Positions 28,835 through 38,074 of a stretch of DNA of 64,000 nucleotides are shown piece after piece (within the stretch, counting starts at the first letter, position 1; each line of letters begins with the position of its first letter). The DNA is taken from contig NZ_CP150629.1 in assembly GCF_038022665.1 (NCBI RefSeq), positions 558,001-622,000 of the forward strand, read 5' to 3'. The position numbers were made by a program, and so were the translations under genes. The notes beneath the pieces were generated by a model. The model ran no database searches, was not told the DNA's origin, and worked only from the letters and a program-made list of their open reading frames with translations. This DNA is from Methanolobus sp. WCC4. GTDB lineage: Archaea; Halobacteriota; Methanosarcinia; Methanosarcinales; Methanosarcinaceae.

Positions 28835-30877
28835 TTAATTGAGTCTGATCCTGAATTTAGTTCCCTCGCTTTTGTCGAGTTCTATAATACCGTTTATCTG
28901 GGACGTCAATGTCGTTACAAGTTGTAATCCCAGTGAATCTGTCACAGTGAAGTCAACGTCTTCAGGGAACCCTACACCGGTATCACCTACTGTCAACGTC
29001 AGTTTCCCATCCGTCAGGTCGAGATCAACGAATATCTCTCCTTCCTCTCCGGGTTTGAATGCATGTTTCAGTGAGTTGGAAATAAGTTCGTTGACTATCA
29101 TTCCCAATGGGATTGCAGTGTCCATATCGATGAAAACAATATCAAGGTCAAGTTTTACTTTGATATTCTCTTTTTCTATCATATATGAATAGGATAGCTC
29201 GTTCACAAGTTTCATCAGGTAATCCGAGAAGTCAATACTTTCCATATCCTGTGACTTGTAGAGCTCTTCGTGTACAAGTGCCATTGAGATCACACGGTTC
29301 TGGCTCTCTCTGAAGGCTTCGATAACCGTATCATCATTGAACTTCTCAGATTCAAGATCAAGCAAGCTTGAAATGACCTGAAGATTGTTCTTGATACGAT
29401 GGTGGATCTCCTTCTTACGTACCTCTTCCAGTTTCTTGCGTTCATCCATGATCTGGGCAAGAGTGATCCTTGTTTCTTCAATACCTTCCGTTAGAATACC
29501 AAAGTCACCTTCACCGTGAACCTCTATCTTCTGTGAGAAATCATTATGCTGGAATGCGGTAAGCACCCTATTGGAATCCTCAATCATGGTATCCAGGGAT
29601 TCTGCAAAGTTATCAAGTGTGTCTGAAAGCTGCTTGAACTCTCCCTTAGCTTCCATTTTTGACCTTTCAGAAAGTTTTCCATGTGAAAGGGAGGTTGTGA
29701 GGTTAATGGTATCGTGGATCGGGTTGATCACCGCATCAAGGATCTCATTCAGACCTATAGGTATCTCCTTGAAGTCTTCCTCAACATCCGTTTTTGCTCT
29801 GGAATATAGCCTGCCCATAACGGCATCCTTTGATATCTTCTTGAAATCGTAGACAATCTCTTTGATCGTGTTCGTAAATGAGAGTGCTATGAGATAGGAG
29901 AAAACCCCCATGAAAATAATAGCTACAAATGATATCATCATCAGTTTGTGAGTGAGGTTCTGTACACCTGCAAATATCTCATCCCGTGGGACCACAAGTA
30001 TGAAAGAGAAACCACCTGCTTCAACCGGTTCGTAGAACATGACCACATCTTCACCGGTATTGGAATCCACTGTTTCGAGATGACCGCTGTTTCCATTGTA
30101 TATATCATCGGCTATAAGTGAATAATCATCTATTCCCAGGTCATAGAGCGTCTTCTTACCGATCCAGTCCTTGTTATATGGATATGTTACAAGTACTCCT
30201 TCCTTGTCCACAACAAAAGCGTATCCGGTTTCGAATGCCTGCACGTCGCTGATATCTTCATCAAGATAGTTGAGTGAAACATCCACTCCCGATATTCCAG
30301 CAAATTCACCATCTTTCATTATCGGGGCAACATAGCTCACAATGAAGAGCTTTTCATAGAAGTAAGGCTCAGTGATAACGTTCTCTTTTGTTGCTTTTGG
30401 ACCCTGGTAATAACTAAGGTCCTCGTAGTTGATCAGAGGGTAGAGCTTGACGGTTCCTTCCATTGTATTCCAGTAAGGAATGAAACGCCCTGTAGAGTCA
30501 TGGCCTGATGTGTTCGCATAGAGACTGTCCTGTCCGTCAAAGGCATCCGGTTCATAGCCTACATACACTCCCACAAGCTGAGGGTGCGTTATCAGGGTTT
30601 CCCGAAGCATGGCATTTGCCTCATCCCTGCTCAGGGACTCAAAACTTCCAACTGTAGCGGCATTTGTCTCTGCAATGGCCAGGTATTCTTCCATATCGCC
30701 ATTGAAGTCGTTAGCATGTTTTCCTGCGATCTGGACCGCCTGTTCGTAAGCAAGCTCCTCTTCCTGGTTCGTGACCGTTGTAATGGTCATGGCAGTACTT
30801 GTTGCCAGTACTATGATGGTCCCGACCACTATGTACAGTATCAGTTTGAATTTCAGGGATCTGTTTTCAAGTTTCAT
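28835..30877 (-). CDS. Sensor histidine kinase with dCache-type sensor domain
   Basis: 680 residues. Membrane segment 1 lies at about 11-33 and segment 2 at about 312-335. Between them is a large extracellular dCache-like domain (Y-V-G-Y-E-P-D-A-F-D-G-Q-D, and W-I-G-K near its end) that binds small ligands in related kinases. A HAMP-like linker leads to a HisKA_2 box, E-I-H-H-R-I-K-N-N-L-Q-V-I-S-S-L-L, and an ATPase domain with N-E-L-I-S-N-S-L-K-H-A-F and G-D-T-G-V-G-F. It is divergent from mtmC1 and shares the 30947-30969 palindrome region, which suggests a link to methylamine use. The ligand is unknown. Confidence 0.88.
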   Translation of the reverse strand: MKLENRSLKFKLILYIVVGTIIVLATSTAMTITTVTNQEEELAYEQAVQIAGKHANDFNGDMEEYLAIAETNAATVGSFESLSRDEANAMLRETLITHPQLVGVYVGYEPDAFDGQDSLYANTSGHDSTGRFIPYWNTMEGTVKLYPLINYEDLSYYQGPKATKENVITEPYFYEKLFIVSYVAPIMKDGEFAGISGVDVSLNYLDEDISDVQAFETGYAFVVDKEGVLVTYPYNKDWIGKKTLYDLGIDDYSLIADDIYNGNSGHLETVDSNTGEDVVMFYEPVEAGGFSFILVVPRDEIFAGVQNLTHKLMMISFVAIIFMGVFSYLIALSFTNTIKEIVYDFKKISKDAVMGRLYSRAKTDVEEDFKEIPIGLNEILDAVINPIHDTINLTTSLSHGKLSERSKMEAKGEFKQLSDTLDNFAESLDTMIEDSNRVLTAFQHNDFSQKIEVHGEGDFGILTEGIEETRITLAQIMDERKKLEEVRKKEIHHRIKNNLQVISSLLDLESEKFNDDTVIEAFRESQNRVISMALVHEELYKSQDMESIDFSDYLMKLVNELSYSYMIEKENIKVKLDLDIVFIDMDTAIPLGMIVNELISNSLKHAFKPGEEGEIFVDLDLTDGKLTLTVGDTGVGFPEDVDFTVTDSLGLQLVTTLTSQINGIIELDKSEGTKFRIRLN

Positions 30878-30946
30878 TTGAACTGGTCTTACTTTAAGCT
30901 CTTTGAACTTTAAATACTCGCAAGCAAAAATTGTAATGTAATTGTA

Positions 30947-30969
30947 TCATTACAACAGCGTTGTAATGA
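30947..30969. promoter_or_regulatory. Palindromic operator candidate, copy 2
   Basis: TCATTACAAC-AGC-GTTGTAATGA is a perfect inverted repeat with 10-bp arms and a 3-bp spacer between the sensor kinase gene and mtmC1. An extra half-like TTGTAATG lies at 30931-30938. The core equals the palindrome upstream of pylS and the permease. Confidence 0.65.
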
Positions 30970-31040
30970 TCAGATGATAACGTAACATTTTCTTTGTAAA
31001 TACGAATTCAACAGAGACGGATACATTTTGCTGAGTTTAT

Positions 31041-31050
31041 GATATATAAT
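31041..31050 (+). promoter_or_regulatory. TATA box of mtmC1B1
   Basis: GATATATAAT lies 78 bp before the mtmC1 ATG. A transcript starting about 25 bp downstream would have a leader of about 50-60 nt ending in GGAGGC. Confidence 0.45.
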
Positions 31051-31127
31051 ATCTTTGTCTATTGAGAACTGTTCCTCAAGGGCCCAGACCTTAAAAACGT
31101 AAAAAGGGACAACTACGGAGGCTAAAT

Positions 31128-31781
31128 ATGTCAAATCAGGAAATGTTAGACACACTCAGAGACACTGTCGTTACACAGAATATCAACGGCTGTGCAGAAG
31201 CTACCCAGGCAGCCCTGGATGCAGGACTTACTGCAGTTGAGATCATCAATGACGGCCTTTCTCCAGGAATGAAGATAGTAGGAGACAAGTTCGAGGCAGC
31301 AGAGATCTACCTTCCACAGATCATGATGTCTGCAAAGGCAATGAACGCAGCAATGGAACTTCTTTTACCTGTACTTGAGCAGGAGAAAGGAAACACCGAC
31401 GGTGTAGGTCTTGCTATCACCTACGTACAGGAAGGCGACATCCACGATATCGGTCACCGCCTTGTAACAACCATGCTTGAAGCAAACGGTTTCAAGATCG
31501 TTGACATGGGCGTAGACGTACCAAATGAAAAGGTTGCAGAAGAAGTTGCAAAGAACAAGGACAAGAAACTCCTGCTCGTTGGTTCAGCACTCATGACAAC
31601 CTCAATGCTTGGCCAGAAGGACACAGTTTCCATGCTTGTAGAAGAAGGCCTTAGAGACTCTGTTAAGATCATGTTCGGTGGAGCACCAGTATCAGACGCA
31701 TGGATCGCAGAGATCGGAGCAGACGCAACAGCAGAGAACGCAGCAGATGCAGCACGTGTTGCACTCAGCCTTATGGAATAA
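31128..31781 (+). CDS. mtmC: Monomethylamine corrinoid protein MtmC (copy 1)
   Basis: This 217-residue cytoplasmic B12 protein accepts the methyl group from MtmB and passes it to MtbA. The helical cap (about 1-90) is followed by the cobalamin domain with D-I-H-D-I-G-H-R-L-V, where His106 is the lower cobalt ligand. The S-A-L-M-T-T-S-M and F-G-G-A-P-V-S segments hold the cofactor tail. The H-R-L-V-T-T-M sequence after the His motif distinguishes MtmC from MtbC and MttC. A GGAGGC site lies before the ATG. It is followed after 43 bp by mtmB. Confidence 0.95.
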   Translation: MSNQEMLDTLRDTVVTQNINGCAEATQAALDAGLTAVEIINDGLSPGMKIVGDKFEAAEIYLPQIMMSAKAMNAAMELLLPVLEQEKGNTDGVGLAITYVQEGDIHDIGHRLVTTMLEANGFKIVDMGVDVPNEKVAEEVAKNKDKKLLLVGSALMTTSMLGQKDTVSMLVEEGLRDSVKIMFGGAPVSDAWIAEIGADATAENAADAARVALSLME

Positions 31782-31824
31782 TCCCGATCATTTGATAATT
31801 ATCTGATATTTGAGGTGAAGAAGA

Positions 31825-33201
31825 ATGACATTCGCAAGATCAATGGATTGTTTTGAGTTCTATGAGAGAGCAAAGAAGGGAGAGAAGACAACCCAGGATG
31901 ACTGGGACCTTATGACCATCCCAATGAAGGCAATGGAACTCAAGCAGAAGTACAACCTTGACTTCAAGGGTGAGTTCGTACCAACTGACAAGGACATGAT
32001 GGAGAACCTCTTCAAGGCAGGTTTCGAGATGCTCCTTGACTGTGGTATCTTCTGTACAGACACAAGCCGTGTAGTGAAGTACACAGAGGACGAGATCTGG
32101 GACGCTATCAACAACGTCCAGAAAGAGTTCACATTGGGAACCGGCAGGGACGCTGTCAGGGTCCAGAAGAGAAGTGTTGGTGACAAGAGAAAGCCAATAG
32201 TCCAGGGTGGTCCAACAGGTTCCCCAATTTCCGAGGACATGTTCATGCCAGTTCACATGAGCTATGCTCTTGAGAAGGAAGTCGACACAATTGTCAACGG
32301 TGTCATGATGACAGTCCGTGGCAAGCCACCTATCCCAAAGAGCCCATATGAGGTCCTTGCAGCAAAGACCGAGACCAGGCTCATCAAGGCAGCAGCAGCA
32401 ATGGCCGGAAGGCCAGGCATGGGCATATAGGGACCAGAGACTTCCCTGTCCGCTCAGGGAAATATCTCTGCTGACTGTGCCGGTGGCATGGTTTGCAGTG
32501 ACAGTCACGAAGTATCCCAGCTCAATGAGCTTAAGATCGACCTTGATGCTATCAGTGTGATGGCACACTATCAGGGTAACAGTGACATCATCATGGATGA
32601 ACAGATGCCTATCTTTGGTGGATATGCCGGTGGCATAGAAGAAACCACAATAGTCAACATCGCAACCCACATCAACGCATTTGTAATGAGCAATGCAAGC
32701 TGGCACCTTGACGGTCCGGTCCACATCCGCTGGGGATCCACAAACACCCGTGAGACCCTCATGATCGCAGGATGGGCATGTGCAACTATCTCAGAGTTCA
32801 CAGACATGATCTCAGGTAACCAGTACTACCCATGTGCAGGTCCATGTACCGAGATGTGTCTGCTCGAAGCATCCGCTCAGTCCATCACCGACACAGCTTC
32901 AGGCCGTGAGATCCTCTCCGGTGTAGCATCCGCAAAGGGTGTCGTTCAGGACAAGACAACCGGTATGGAAGCAAGGATGATGGGAGAGGTTGCAAGGGCA
33001 ACAGCAGGAATGGATATTTCTGAGGTCAACAAGGTCCTTGATGCTCTTGTCAGTTCCTATGAAGGCAACTATGCGAATGCACCACAGGGTAAGACCTTCC
33101 AGGAATGTTACGACATTGCTACCGTAACACCAACTGACGAGTACATGAAGGTCTACGCTGATGCTCGCAGGAAGCTCGAAGAGTTCGGTCTTTCATTCTA
33201 A
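31825..33201 (+). CDS. mtmB: Monomethylamine methyltransferase MtmB (copy 1), UAG-encoded pyrrolysine at 202
   Basis: One continuous 458-residue gene in which TAG at 32428-32430 is read as pyrrolysine 202, the same length and position as in M. barkeri MtmB. The enzyme methylates Co(I)-MtmC with monomethylamine; pyrrolysine binds and presents the amine. The part after TAG is clearly coding and conserved (G-P-E-T-S-L-S-A-Q-G-N and C-T-E-M-C-L-L-E-A-S-A-Q), so this is not a pseudogene. The true stop is TAA at 33199-33201. It is very close to mtmB2 at 53062. Confidence 0.96.
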
Positions 33202-33245
33202 GACATTTTGTATCGATAAGACAGAAACTATGACCTCCACTCTCA

Positions 33246-33273
33246 GATGACTGGTGTGTAAATGCCGGTCATC
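33246..33273 (+). terminator. Hairpin between mtmB1 and mtbA1
   Basis: GATGACTGG (33246-33254) pairs with CCGGTCATC (33265-33273), nine pairs including one G-U, followed by a pyrimidine run TCTTCTTC. It may end or attenuate the mtmC1B1 transcript before mtbA1. Confidence 0.5.
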
Positions 33274-33293
33274 TCTTCTTCAGGAGTCCGATC

Positions 33294-34313
33294 ATGACAG
33301 AATATACCCCAAAAGAAAGATTATCCCGTGCACTGACCGGTCAGTCTGTTGACAGGATGCCTGCTGTTTGTGTTACCCAGACAGGCACTGTTGAGCAGAT
33401 GGAGGCCTGTGGTGCTTTCTGGCCAGAGGCCAATAATGATGCGGAAAAAATGGCAACACTTGCTGAAGCAGGTCACACCGTAGTTGGATTCGAGGCTGTC
33501 CGTGTGCCTTTCGATATAACTGCGGAAGCTGAGTTCTTCGGTTGTGAGATAAAGGATGGTACATTGGAGCAGCAGCCATCCGTAGTGGGCCATGTTGTAA
33601 AAACAGTAGAGGATATCGAGAAGCTCAAAGGCTATGATCTCAGTGAAGGCAGGATCGGTGTTGTTTGTGATGCTATTAAGATACTTGCAGACAAGTATGG
33701 TGATGAACTTCCAATAATGGGCAGTATGATCGGTCCTTTCTCACTTGCACAGCACATCAATGGCGATGAGTGGTTCATGGCTATCTTTACAGACGAGGCA
33801 TTCGGCCTTGCTCTTATGGAGTTCACAACTGACTTCTGCGTTGCTTACGCAAAAAGAATGGTTGAGAACGGTGCCGACACCATGGTCATCATCGACCCTA
33901 CAGCAAGTTACCAGCTGATAGGTGCTGAGTTCTATGAGAAGTTCGTGGTTCCTTTCCACAAAAAGATAATCGATGCAATGCATGAGGTCAATGTACCTGT
34001 AGTATTGCACATCTGTGGTGATACCACTCAGGGTCTCTCACTTATGGAATCATGTGGTGTTGACTCCATCAGTGTGGACCAGAACGTTGATGCAGCAGCA
34101 GCTGTGGCCAATGTCGAAAAGGCTGTCATTGTAGGGAACCTTGACCCTGTGAACATGCTCTGGAACCAGACACCTGAGACCATCAAAGAGCAGTCACAGA
34201 AAGTCATTGACGCAGGAATAGGATTGCTTGCACCCGGATGTGGTACTGTGAGCAAGACACCTACCGTCAATCTCCAGGCAATGATAGAAGTGGCAAAGAG
34301 CCACAGATATTGA
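33294..34313 (+). CDS. mtbA: Methylcobalamin:coenzyme M methyltransferase MtbA (copy 1)
   Basis: A 339-residue zinc enzyme that moves the methyl group from methyl-MtmC, methyl-MtbC or methyl-MttC to coenzyme M, giving methyl-CoM for methanogenesis. It has the uroporphyrinogen decarboxylase-like barrel of the MtaA/MtbA family. The zinc ligands His239 and Cys241 lie in V-L-H-I-C-G-D, and Cys316 in A-P-G-C-G. An AGGAGTCC site precedes the ATG. A second, very similar copy lies at 59667. The assignment to MtbA rather than MtaA rests on the methylamine context. Confidence 0.9.
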   Translation: MTEYTPKERLSRALTGQSVDRMPAVCVTQTGTVEQMEACGAFWPEANNDAEKMATLAEAGHTVVGFEAVRVPFDITAEAEFFGCEIKDGTLEQQPSVVGHVVKTVEDIEKLKGYDLSEGRIGVVCDAIKILADKYGDELPIMGSMIGPFSLAQHINGDEWFMAIFTDEAFGLALMEFTTDFCVAYAKRMVENGADTMVIIDPTASYQLIGAEFYEKFVVPFHKKIIDAMHEVNVPVVLHICGDTTQGLSLMESCGVDSISVDQNVDAAAAVANVEKAVIVGNLDPVNMLWNQTPETIKEQSQKVIDAGIGLLAPGCGTVSKTPTVNLQAMIEVAKSHRY

Positions 34314-34494
34314 AAACGTTGAAACAATTGCAAAGTCGCTTATTTCTCCGGGTCGGATCCTTCTGATGAATTGCCCCCTTTCCCGGAGATCCTTTTTCTT
34401 TTATTATTGACCTTACATCGTTAAGTATCCTGAGTATCTATTACTATTACTGTATTGACTAAAAGTATCAGAATCCTGTCATAGTGTGGTAAGT

Positions 34495-35799
34495 ATGGAT
34501 AATCTCAGGGATCATATCAGTGAGTTTTTCGGATTTATGAAAAAAGCGACAACAGCAGTTCAGACAGTGGATACCATAAGAGAACGTCTGGATGCCGAGG
34601 GCTTTACAGAATTGCATATGAACGGATCATGGGAACTGGATGCAGCAGGGAAATACTATCTGGCTCCTTATCCTTCCATGCTGGTGGCATTTACTATCGG
34701 AAACACTCAGGACCTGACAAAAGGTGTGAGGATGATCGCTGCCCACACGGACAGTCCCGGATTCAGGATAAAACCAGATCCCGAGGTTAACAGTGAAGGG
34801 ATGCTGACCTTGAATGTGGAACGCTACGGAGGACCTATCCTGAACACATGGTTCGACCGTCCCCTGTCCATTGCCGGAAGGATAGCTGTTAGGTCCGATG
34901 AGGTGCTGAGGCCTGAAGTTATCCATCTGGACCTTCAGAGACCGGTACTTATCATACCCAATCTGGCTATCCACATGAACTACGAGATCAATAAAGGTCT
35001 GGAGATCAAGGTTCAAAAAGAGATGCAGCCTCTCCTGACACAGCTGATGGAGGATGCGGTCAAAGAAGGTTATCTGCTGGATATGATCGCAAAGGAAGTG
35101 GGGGTCGGTCCGGAGGATATCCTTGATATGGACCTGAACGTCTATTGCTGCGAGGAAGGAATTCTGGTGGGTTCAAAGGAGGAGTTCATCTCCTGTCCGA
35201 GGATCGATGACCTGTCCATGGTGTATGCTGCTATGGAAGCTCTTGTGGGGTCGATGCAAGAGGACGGGCTCAATGTGGTGGCGTTCATGGATAATGAAGA
35301 GATCGGCTCAACGACAAGGCAGGGAGCTGACTCCATAATGCTGAGTTCTATTCTGGAAAGGATCTGCAGGGGTATGGAGGGAACCGAACAATGGTCCAGC
35401 TGTCATATGCCGGACTTCTTTGTGATCTCGGCTGATGGTGCCCATGGACTGCATCCTAATTACGCTGAAAAGAACGATATCACCAACAAGCCTGTCATGA
35501 ACAAAGGGATGACAATTAAGATCAGTGGGAACCGTTCATATGCTTCGGAAGTGGAGACCATTGCGGCTTTCCAGCAACTGTGCGATAAGTCCGGTGTGAA
35601 GTATCAGAAATTCGTGAACCATTCAGACCAGCGTGGAGGAACTACCCTGGGTCCTCTGTTGAGCAGATATATGCCTGTCCATGTTGTTGATGTAGGGGTT
35701 CCGATGCTGGCAATGCATTCTGCCAGGGAGCTGATGGGTAAACAGGACTTCCTGGATTCTATTGAGATATTCAGGACATTCTTCCAGCTGGAAGAATGA
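34495..35799 (+). CDS. M18-family aspartyl-type aminopeptidase
   Basis: 434 residues from the ATG at 34495 (a GTG at 34486 is also open). Zinc ligands are visible in A-A-H-T-D-S-P-G (His84 and Asp86), in F-M-D-N-E-E-I-G-S, and in a C-terminal L-A-M-H-S-A-R-E segment. A-D-G-A-H-G-L-H-P-N-Y matches the conserved family loop. These dinuclear-zinc, usually dodecameric peptidases remove N-terminal acidic residues from peptides in the cytoplasm. It is convergent with pylT. Confidence 0.9.
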   Translation: MDNLRDHISEFFGFMKKATTAVQTVDTIRERLDAEGFTELHMNGSWELDAAGKYYLAPYPSMLVAFTIGNTQDLTKGVRMIAAHTDSPGFRIKPDPEVNSEGMLTLNVERYGGPILNTWFDRPLSIAGRIAVRSDEVLRPEVIHLDLQRPVLIIPNLAIHMNYEINKGLEIKVQKEMQPLLTQLMEDAVKEGYLLDMIAKEVGVGPEDILDMDLNVYCCEEGILVGSKEEFISCPRIDDLSMVYAAMEALVGSMQEDGLNVVAFMDNEEIGSTTRQGADSIMLSSILERICRGMEGTEQWSSCHMPDFFVISADGAHGLHPNYAEKNDITNKPVMNKGMTIKISGNRSYASEVETIAAFQQLCDKSGVKYQKFVNHSDQRGGTTLGPLLSRYMPVHVVDVGVPMLAMHSARELMGKQDFLDSIEIFRTFFQLEE

Positions 35800-36145
35800 T
35801 ACTATTTTTACAAACGAAAAGAAGGTATATTATCCACTAAGGAACTGAGATAATAAAACAAAAAAGGTTTTGTCATCATGTGACTGTGTCACACAATGAT
35901 ACTATATGGCGGAAACCCCGGGAATTTAACCCGACTGAACGGATTTAGAGTCCATTCGATCAACATGATCTGATTTCCATGATGATTGAATCTAACTCTT
36001 AGTAGGGTTTATTCATATTTGTATTTTACGCTTAAATTGCCATTTATTCTGTTAATAGTGCTTATTGATATCGTTCTTATAAGATATTCTCTATTTATCA
36101 TACGCAATATACATATAATCGAAGTAAAAAGAAGACAAAAAGTCT
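35800..36145. other. Intergenic region around pylT
   Basis: Apart from the tRNA-Pyl gene, this 346-bp stretch between the M18 peptidase and the HyuA-like gene is AT-rich. It shows only the likely pylT promoter (about 36003-36020). No other gene is seen. Confidence 0.5.
35907..35978 (-). tRNA. pylT: tRNA-Pyl, anticodon CUA (amber suppressor)
   Basis: A 72-nt tRNA on the minus strand, with CCA encoded (its last base is at 35907). It shows tRNA-Pyl traits: acceptor GGAAATC pairing with GGTTTCC (one G-U), a short D arm GATC-ATGTT-GATC, a six-pair anticodon stem ATGGA/TCCGTT-like with loop CTCTAAA giving anticodon CUA, a very short variable region, and a T arm CGGGTTAAATTCCCG without the usual TTC. 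The anticodon loop lies near 35944-35950. It is about 10.8 kb from pylS and on the same strand. A possible TATA sequence (AATATGAATA on the minus strand) lies 30-40 bp upstream. Confidence 0.95.
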
Positions 36146-38074
36146 TCATTTATCTGCATCTGGCCTTCCCGTTCCCAGGAAAATGAGCTTTGTCTCTATA
36201 GGGGCACCGCCGTCGTCATCCATTGTGATATCCTCTCTTTTGATCTCTATACTCACATCCTCAGGTCTGATATCCGAGTCTTCCATATACTTCATGATAA
36301 GCTCCCTGCCGTGCTGGTTTGCGTATTCAATGGCTTCGGAATGAGTTGAGAACTCCCTTCTTTCCACTGGAGAGAATACCAGGATGGTCCTTTCGGTCTT
36401 CTTGTAGAACGACTTGACAAGTATCTCTATGTTCTTGACGCCTTTACCCACAAGAGCTCCCACAGCATTACCAACCTCGGCATATTCGGGAACTATGATA
36501 TCAGCAACCAGCATCCTGTTAAGTTCCTCAACGTATGAGTGAACAGGTCCTCCGAGCAGTACCACCGGGACATTCACCTTGAACTGTGAGAGGAAATCCC
36601 CCCGTATCATCTTCTCGATCTCGGACTTCGAGACCCCTTTGTACATGAAGCTCATGAGGTCCAGTGCCATATTGATGGCCACTTCCTTCTTGATGAGCCT
36701 GCAAAGCTCCATCTCATCCATTGGTGTGTGCCTTGCAAGTATCCTTGCACCGGTGAGCGAGGCTTCCCTGTTCCACTGGGTGTATTCTCCAAGTACATGG
36801 AGCACATCGGTAGGGGTGAACCCTATGGCCTGGACAAGTCTTTTCTGTATAAGTGAGTCAACACTGTCCGGGGATATCGGCTTTCCGATCTTCCAGAAGA
36901 TGTCATTGAGGGAGACAGGTTCCTCCCCTATTATCTCCAGAAGTTCTTTCTCAAATGAACTCACGTTCACGGCCTCCTTTCCAGTGCTTACAAAGAACTT
37001 TGTGGGCTGGACATTTTCCGCGAGCATGACCCTTGAAGGTGTCCTGCCGGACCTCAAAAGGTCCATGAATCCCGGGTACTTTACAGCAGCAAGGCAGAGT
37101 GGGACGACCCTGCGAGGTCCGATATTGACATTGCGGCTCTTTATCCATACGTGGCTGTCACCGCCCATTGCTGACGTTTCCATGCGTATGGCCTTGACCT
37201 TCGTATGCCAGCCACCGACCACGGCTCCAGTATCCACAAGTTCCGGCAGGCCGTTGTAGTTGAGCGAGACATCGGTGCTGGTCCCACCGACATCGATTAC
37301 GGCACATGTATCATTGCCTGAGAGGAATGAAGCACCCATGAGACTTGCAGCAGGTCCTGAGAATATGGATTCTATAGGCCTTTCCATGGCCTCGTGGATA
37401 CCTATAACAGAGCCGTCACATTTGAGCATCATGAGCTTTGCATCAATGCCTCTTTTCTTGATATCTGTCTGGATCGCGTGGATGAACTGGTCAGCTATGG
37501 GGAGCAGTTGTGCATTCAGGTATGCAGTGACCCCCCTTTCGTATGCTCCAAGGTCCTGTGACAGTTCATGTCCGCAGACGATCGGGAGTCCTGTGAGTTC
37601 CGCGATCATATCCCTCACCCTTATCTCATGTTCGGGATTACGGATGCTGAAATATGAGGATACTGCAAAGGCCGATACCCTGTCCTTTACCTTCAGTGCA
37701 TATTCCCTGATCGTCTCAATATCGAGAATATCATCCTCAAGGCCGGCAACGTTGTGTCCGCCCTTTACCACGATATAATCATCGATAGGGGGATTCGCGG
37801 GAAGGGTATGCTGCCCTATCAGGACAAGGGCAACAGGATAACCCGTTTTCTCAAGTATCGTGTTTGTAGCGAGGGTGGTGGATACTGATACGAGCCTGAT
37901 GTCAGGCAGGTACTTGCTGTCCAGCCCGTCAATGGCGTTCTCAATACCTGTCAACAGGTCAGGATAGGTTGTGAGCGCCTTGTTCGAATCAACGACCTTC
38001 CTGTCCGAGTCCCTTACTATCACTGCATCGGTGTATGTCCCACCGGCATCTATTCCAAGACTGTATTGGATCAT
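36146..38074 (-). CDS. Hydantoinase/oxoprolinase HyuA-like ATPase, paralogue 1
   Basis: 642 residues. The N-terminal Hydant_A_N domain starts L-G-I-D-A-G-G-T-Y-T-D-A-V, an ASKHA ATP-binding loop. The hydantoinase A domain has I-F-S-G-P-A-A-S-L-M-G-A and V-I-D-V-G-G-T-S-T-D-V-S. Known family members hydrolyse cyclic amides such as N-methylhydantoin or 5-oxoproline using ATP, usually with a HyuB partner, which is absent here. The start overlaps the preceding paralogue as ATGA, so the pair is translationally coupled. Being placed among methylamine genes and made from the same ATPase superfamily as RamA, it might make amines available or act on corrinoid proteins. Both are guesses. Confidence 0.8.
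   Translation of the reverse strand: MIQYSLGIDAGGTYTDAVIVRDSDRKVVDSNKALTTYPDLLTGIENAIDGLDSKYLPDIRLVSVSTTLATNTILEKTGYPVALVLIGQHTLPANPPIDDYIVVKGGHNVAGLEDDILDIETIREYALKVKDRVSAFAVSSYFSIRNPEHEIRVRDMIAELTGLPIVCGHELSQDLGAYERGVTAYLNAQLLPIADQFIHAIQTDIKKRGIDAKLMMLKCDGSVIGIHEAMERPIESIFSGPAASLMGASFLSGNDTCAVIDVGGTSTDVSLNYNGLPELVDTGAVVGGWHTKVKAIRMETSAMGGDSHVWIKSRNVNIGPRRVVPLCLAAVKYPGFMDLLRSGRTPSRVMLAENVQPTKFFVSTGKEAVNVSSFEKELLEIIGEEPVSLNDIFWKIGKPISPDSVDSLIQKRLVQAIGFTPTDVLHVLGEYTQWNREASLTGARILARHTPMDEMELCRLIKKEVAINMALDLMSFMYKGVSKSEIEKMIRGDFLSQFKVNVPVVLLGGPVHSYVEELNRMLVADIIVPEYAEVGNAVGALVGKGVKNIEILVKSFYKKTERTILVFSPVERREFSTHSEAIEYANQHGRELIMKYMEDSDIRPEDVSIEIKREDITMDDDGGAPIETKLIFLGTGRPDADK

Noticed and set aside
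32428-32430. Stop codon splitting mtmB1 into two frames (likewise 46954 in mttB, 51952 in mtbB and 53665 in mtmB2)
   Set aside because: The TAG sits at the known pyrrolysine positions 202, 334, 356 and 202, the frame continues with conserved coding sequence to the usual length, and the pyl genes are present. These are intact genes, not pseudogenes.
31840-32724. A 294-codon minus-strand open frame across mtmB1
   Set aside because: Antisense of mtmB1 with unlikely composition (many Cys, His and Leu) and no start signals.
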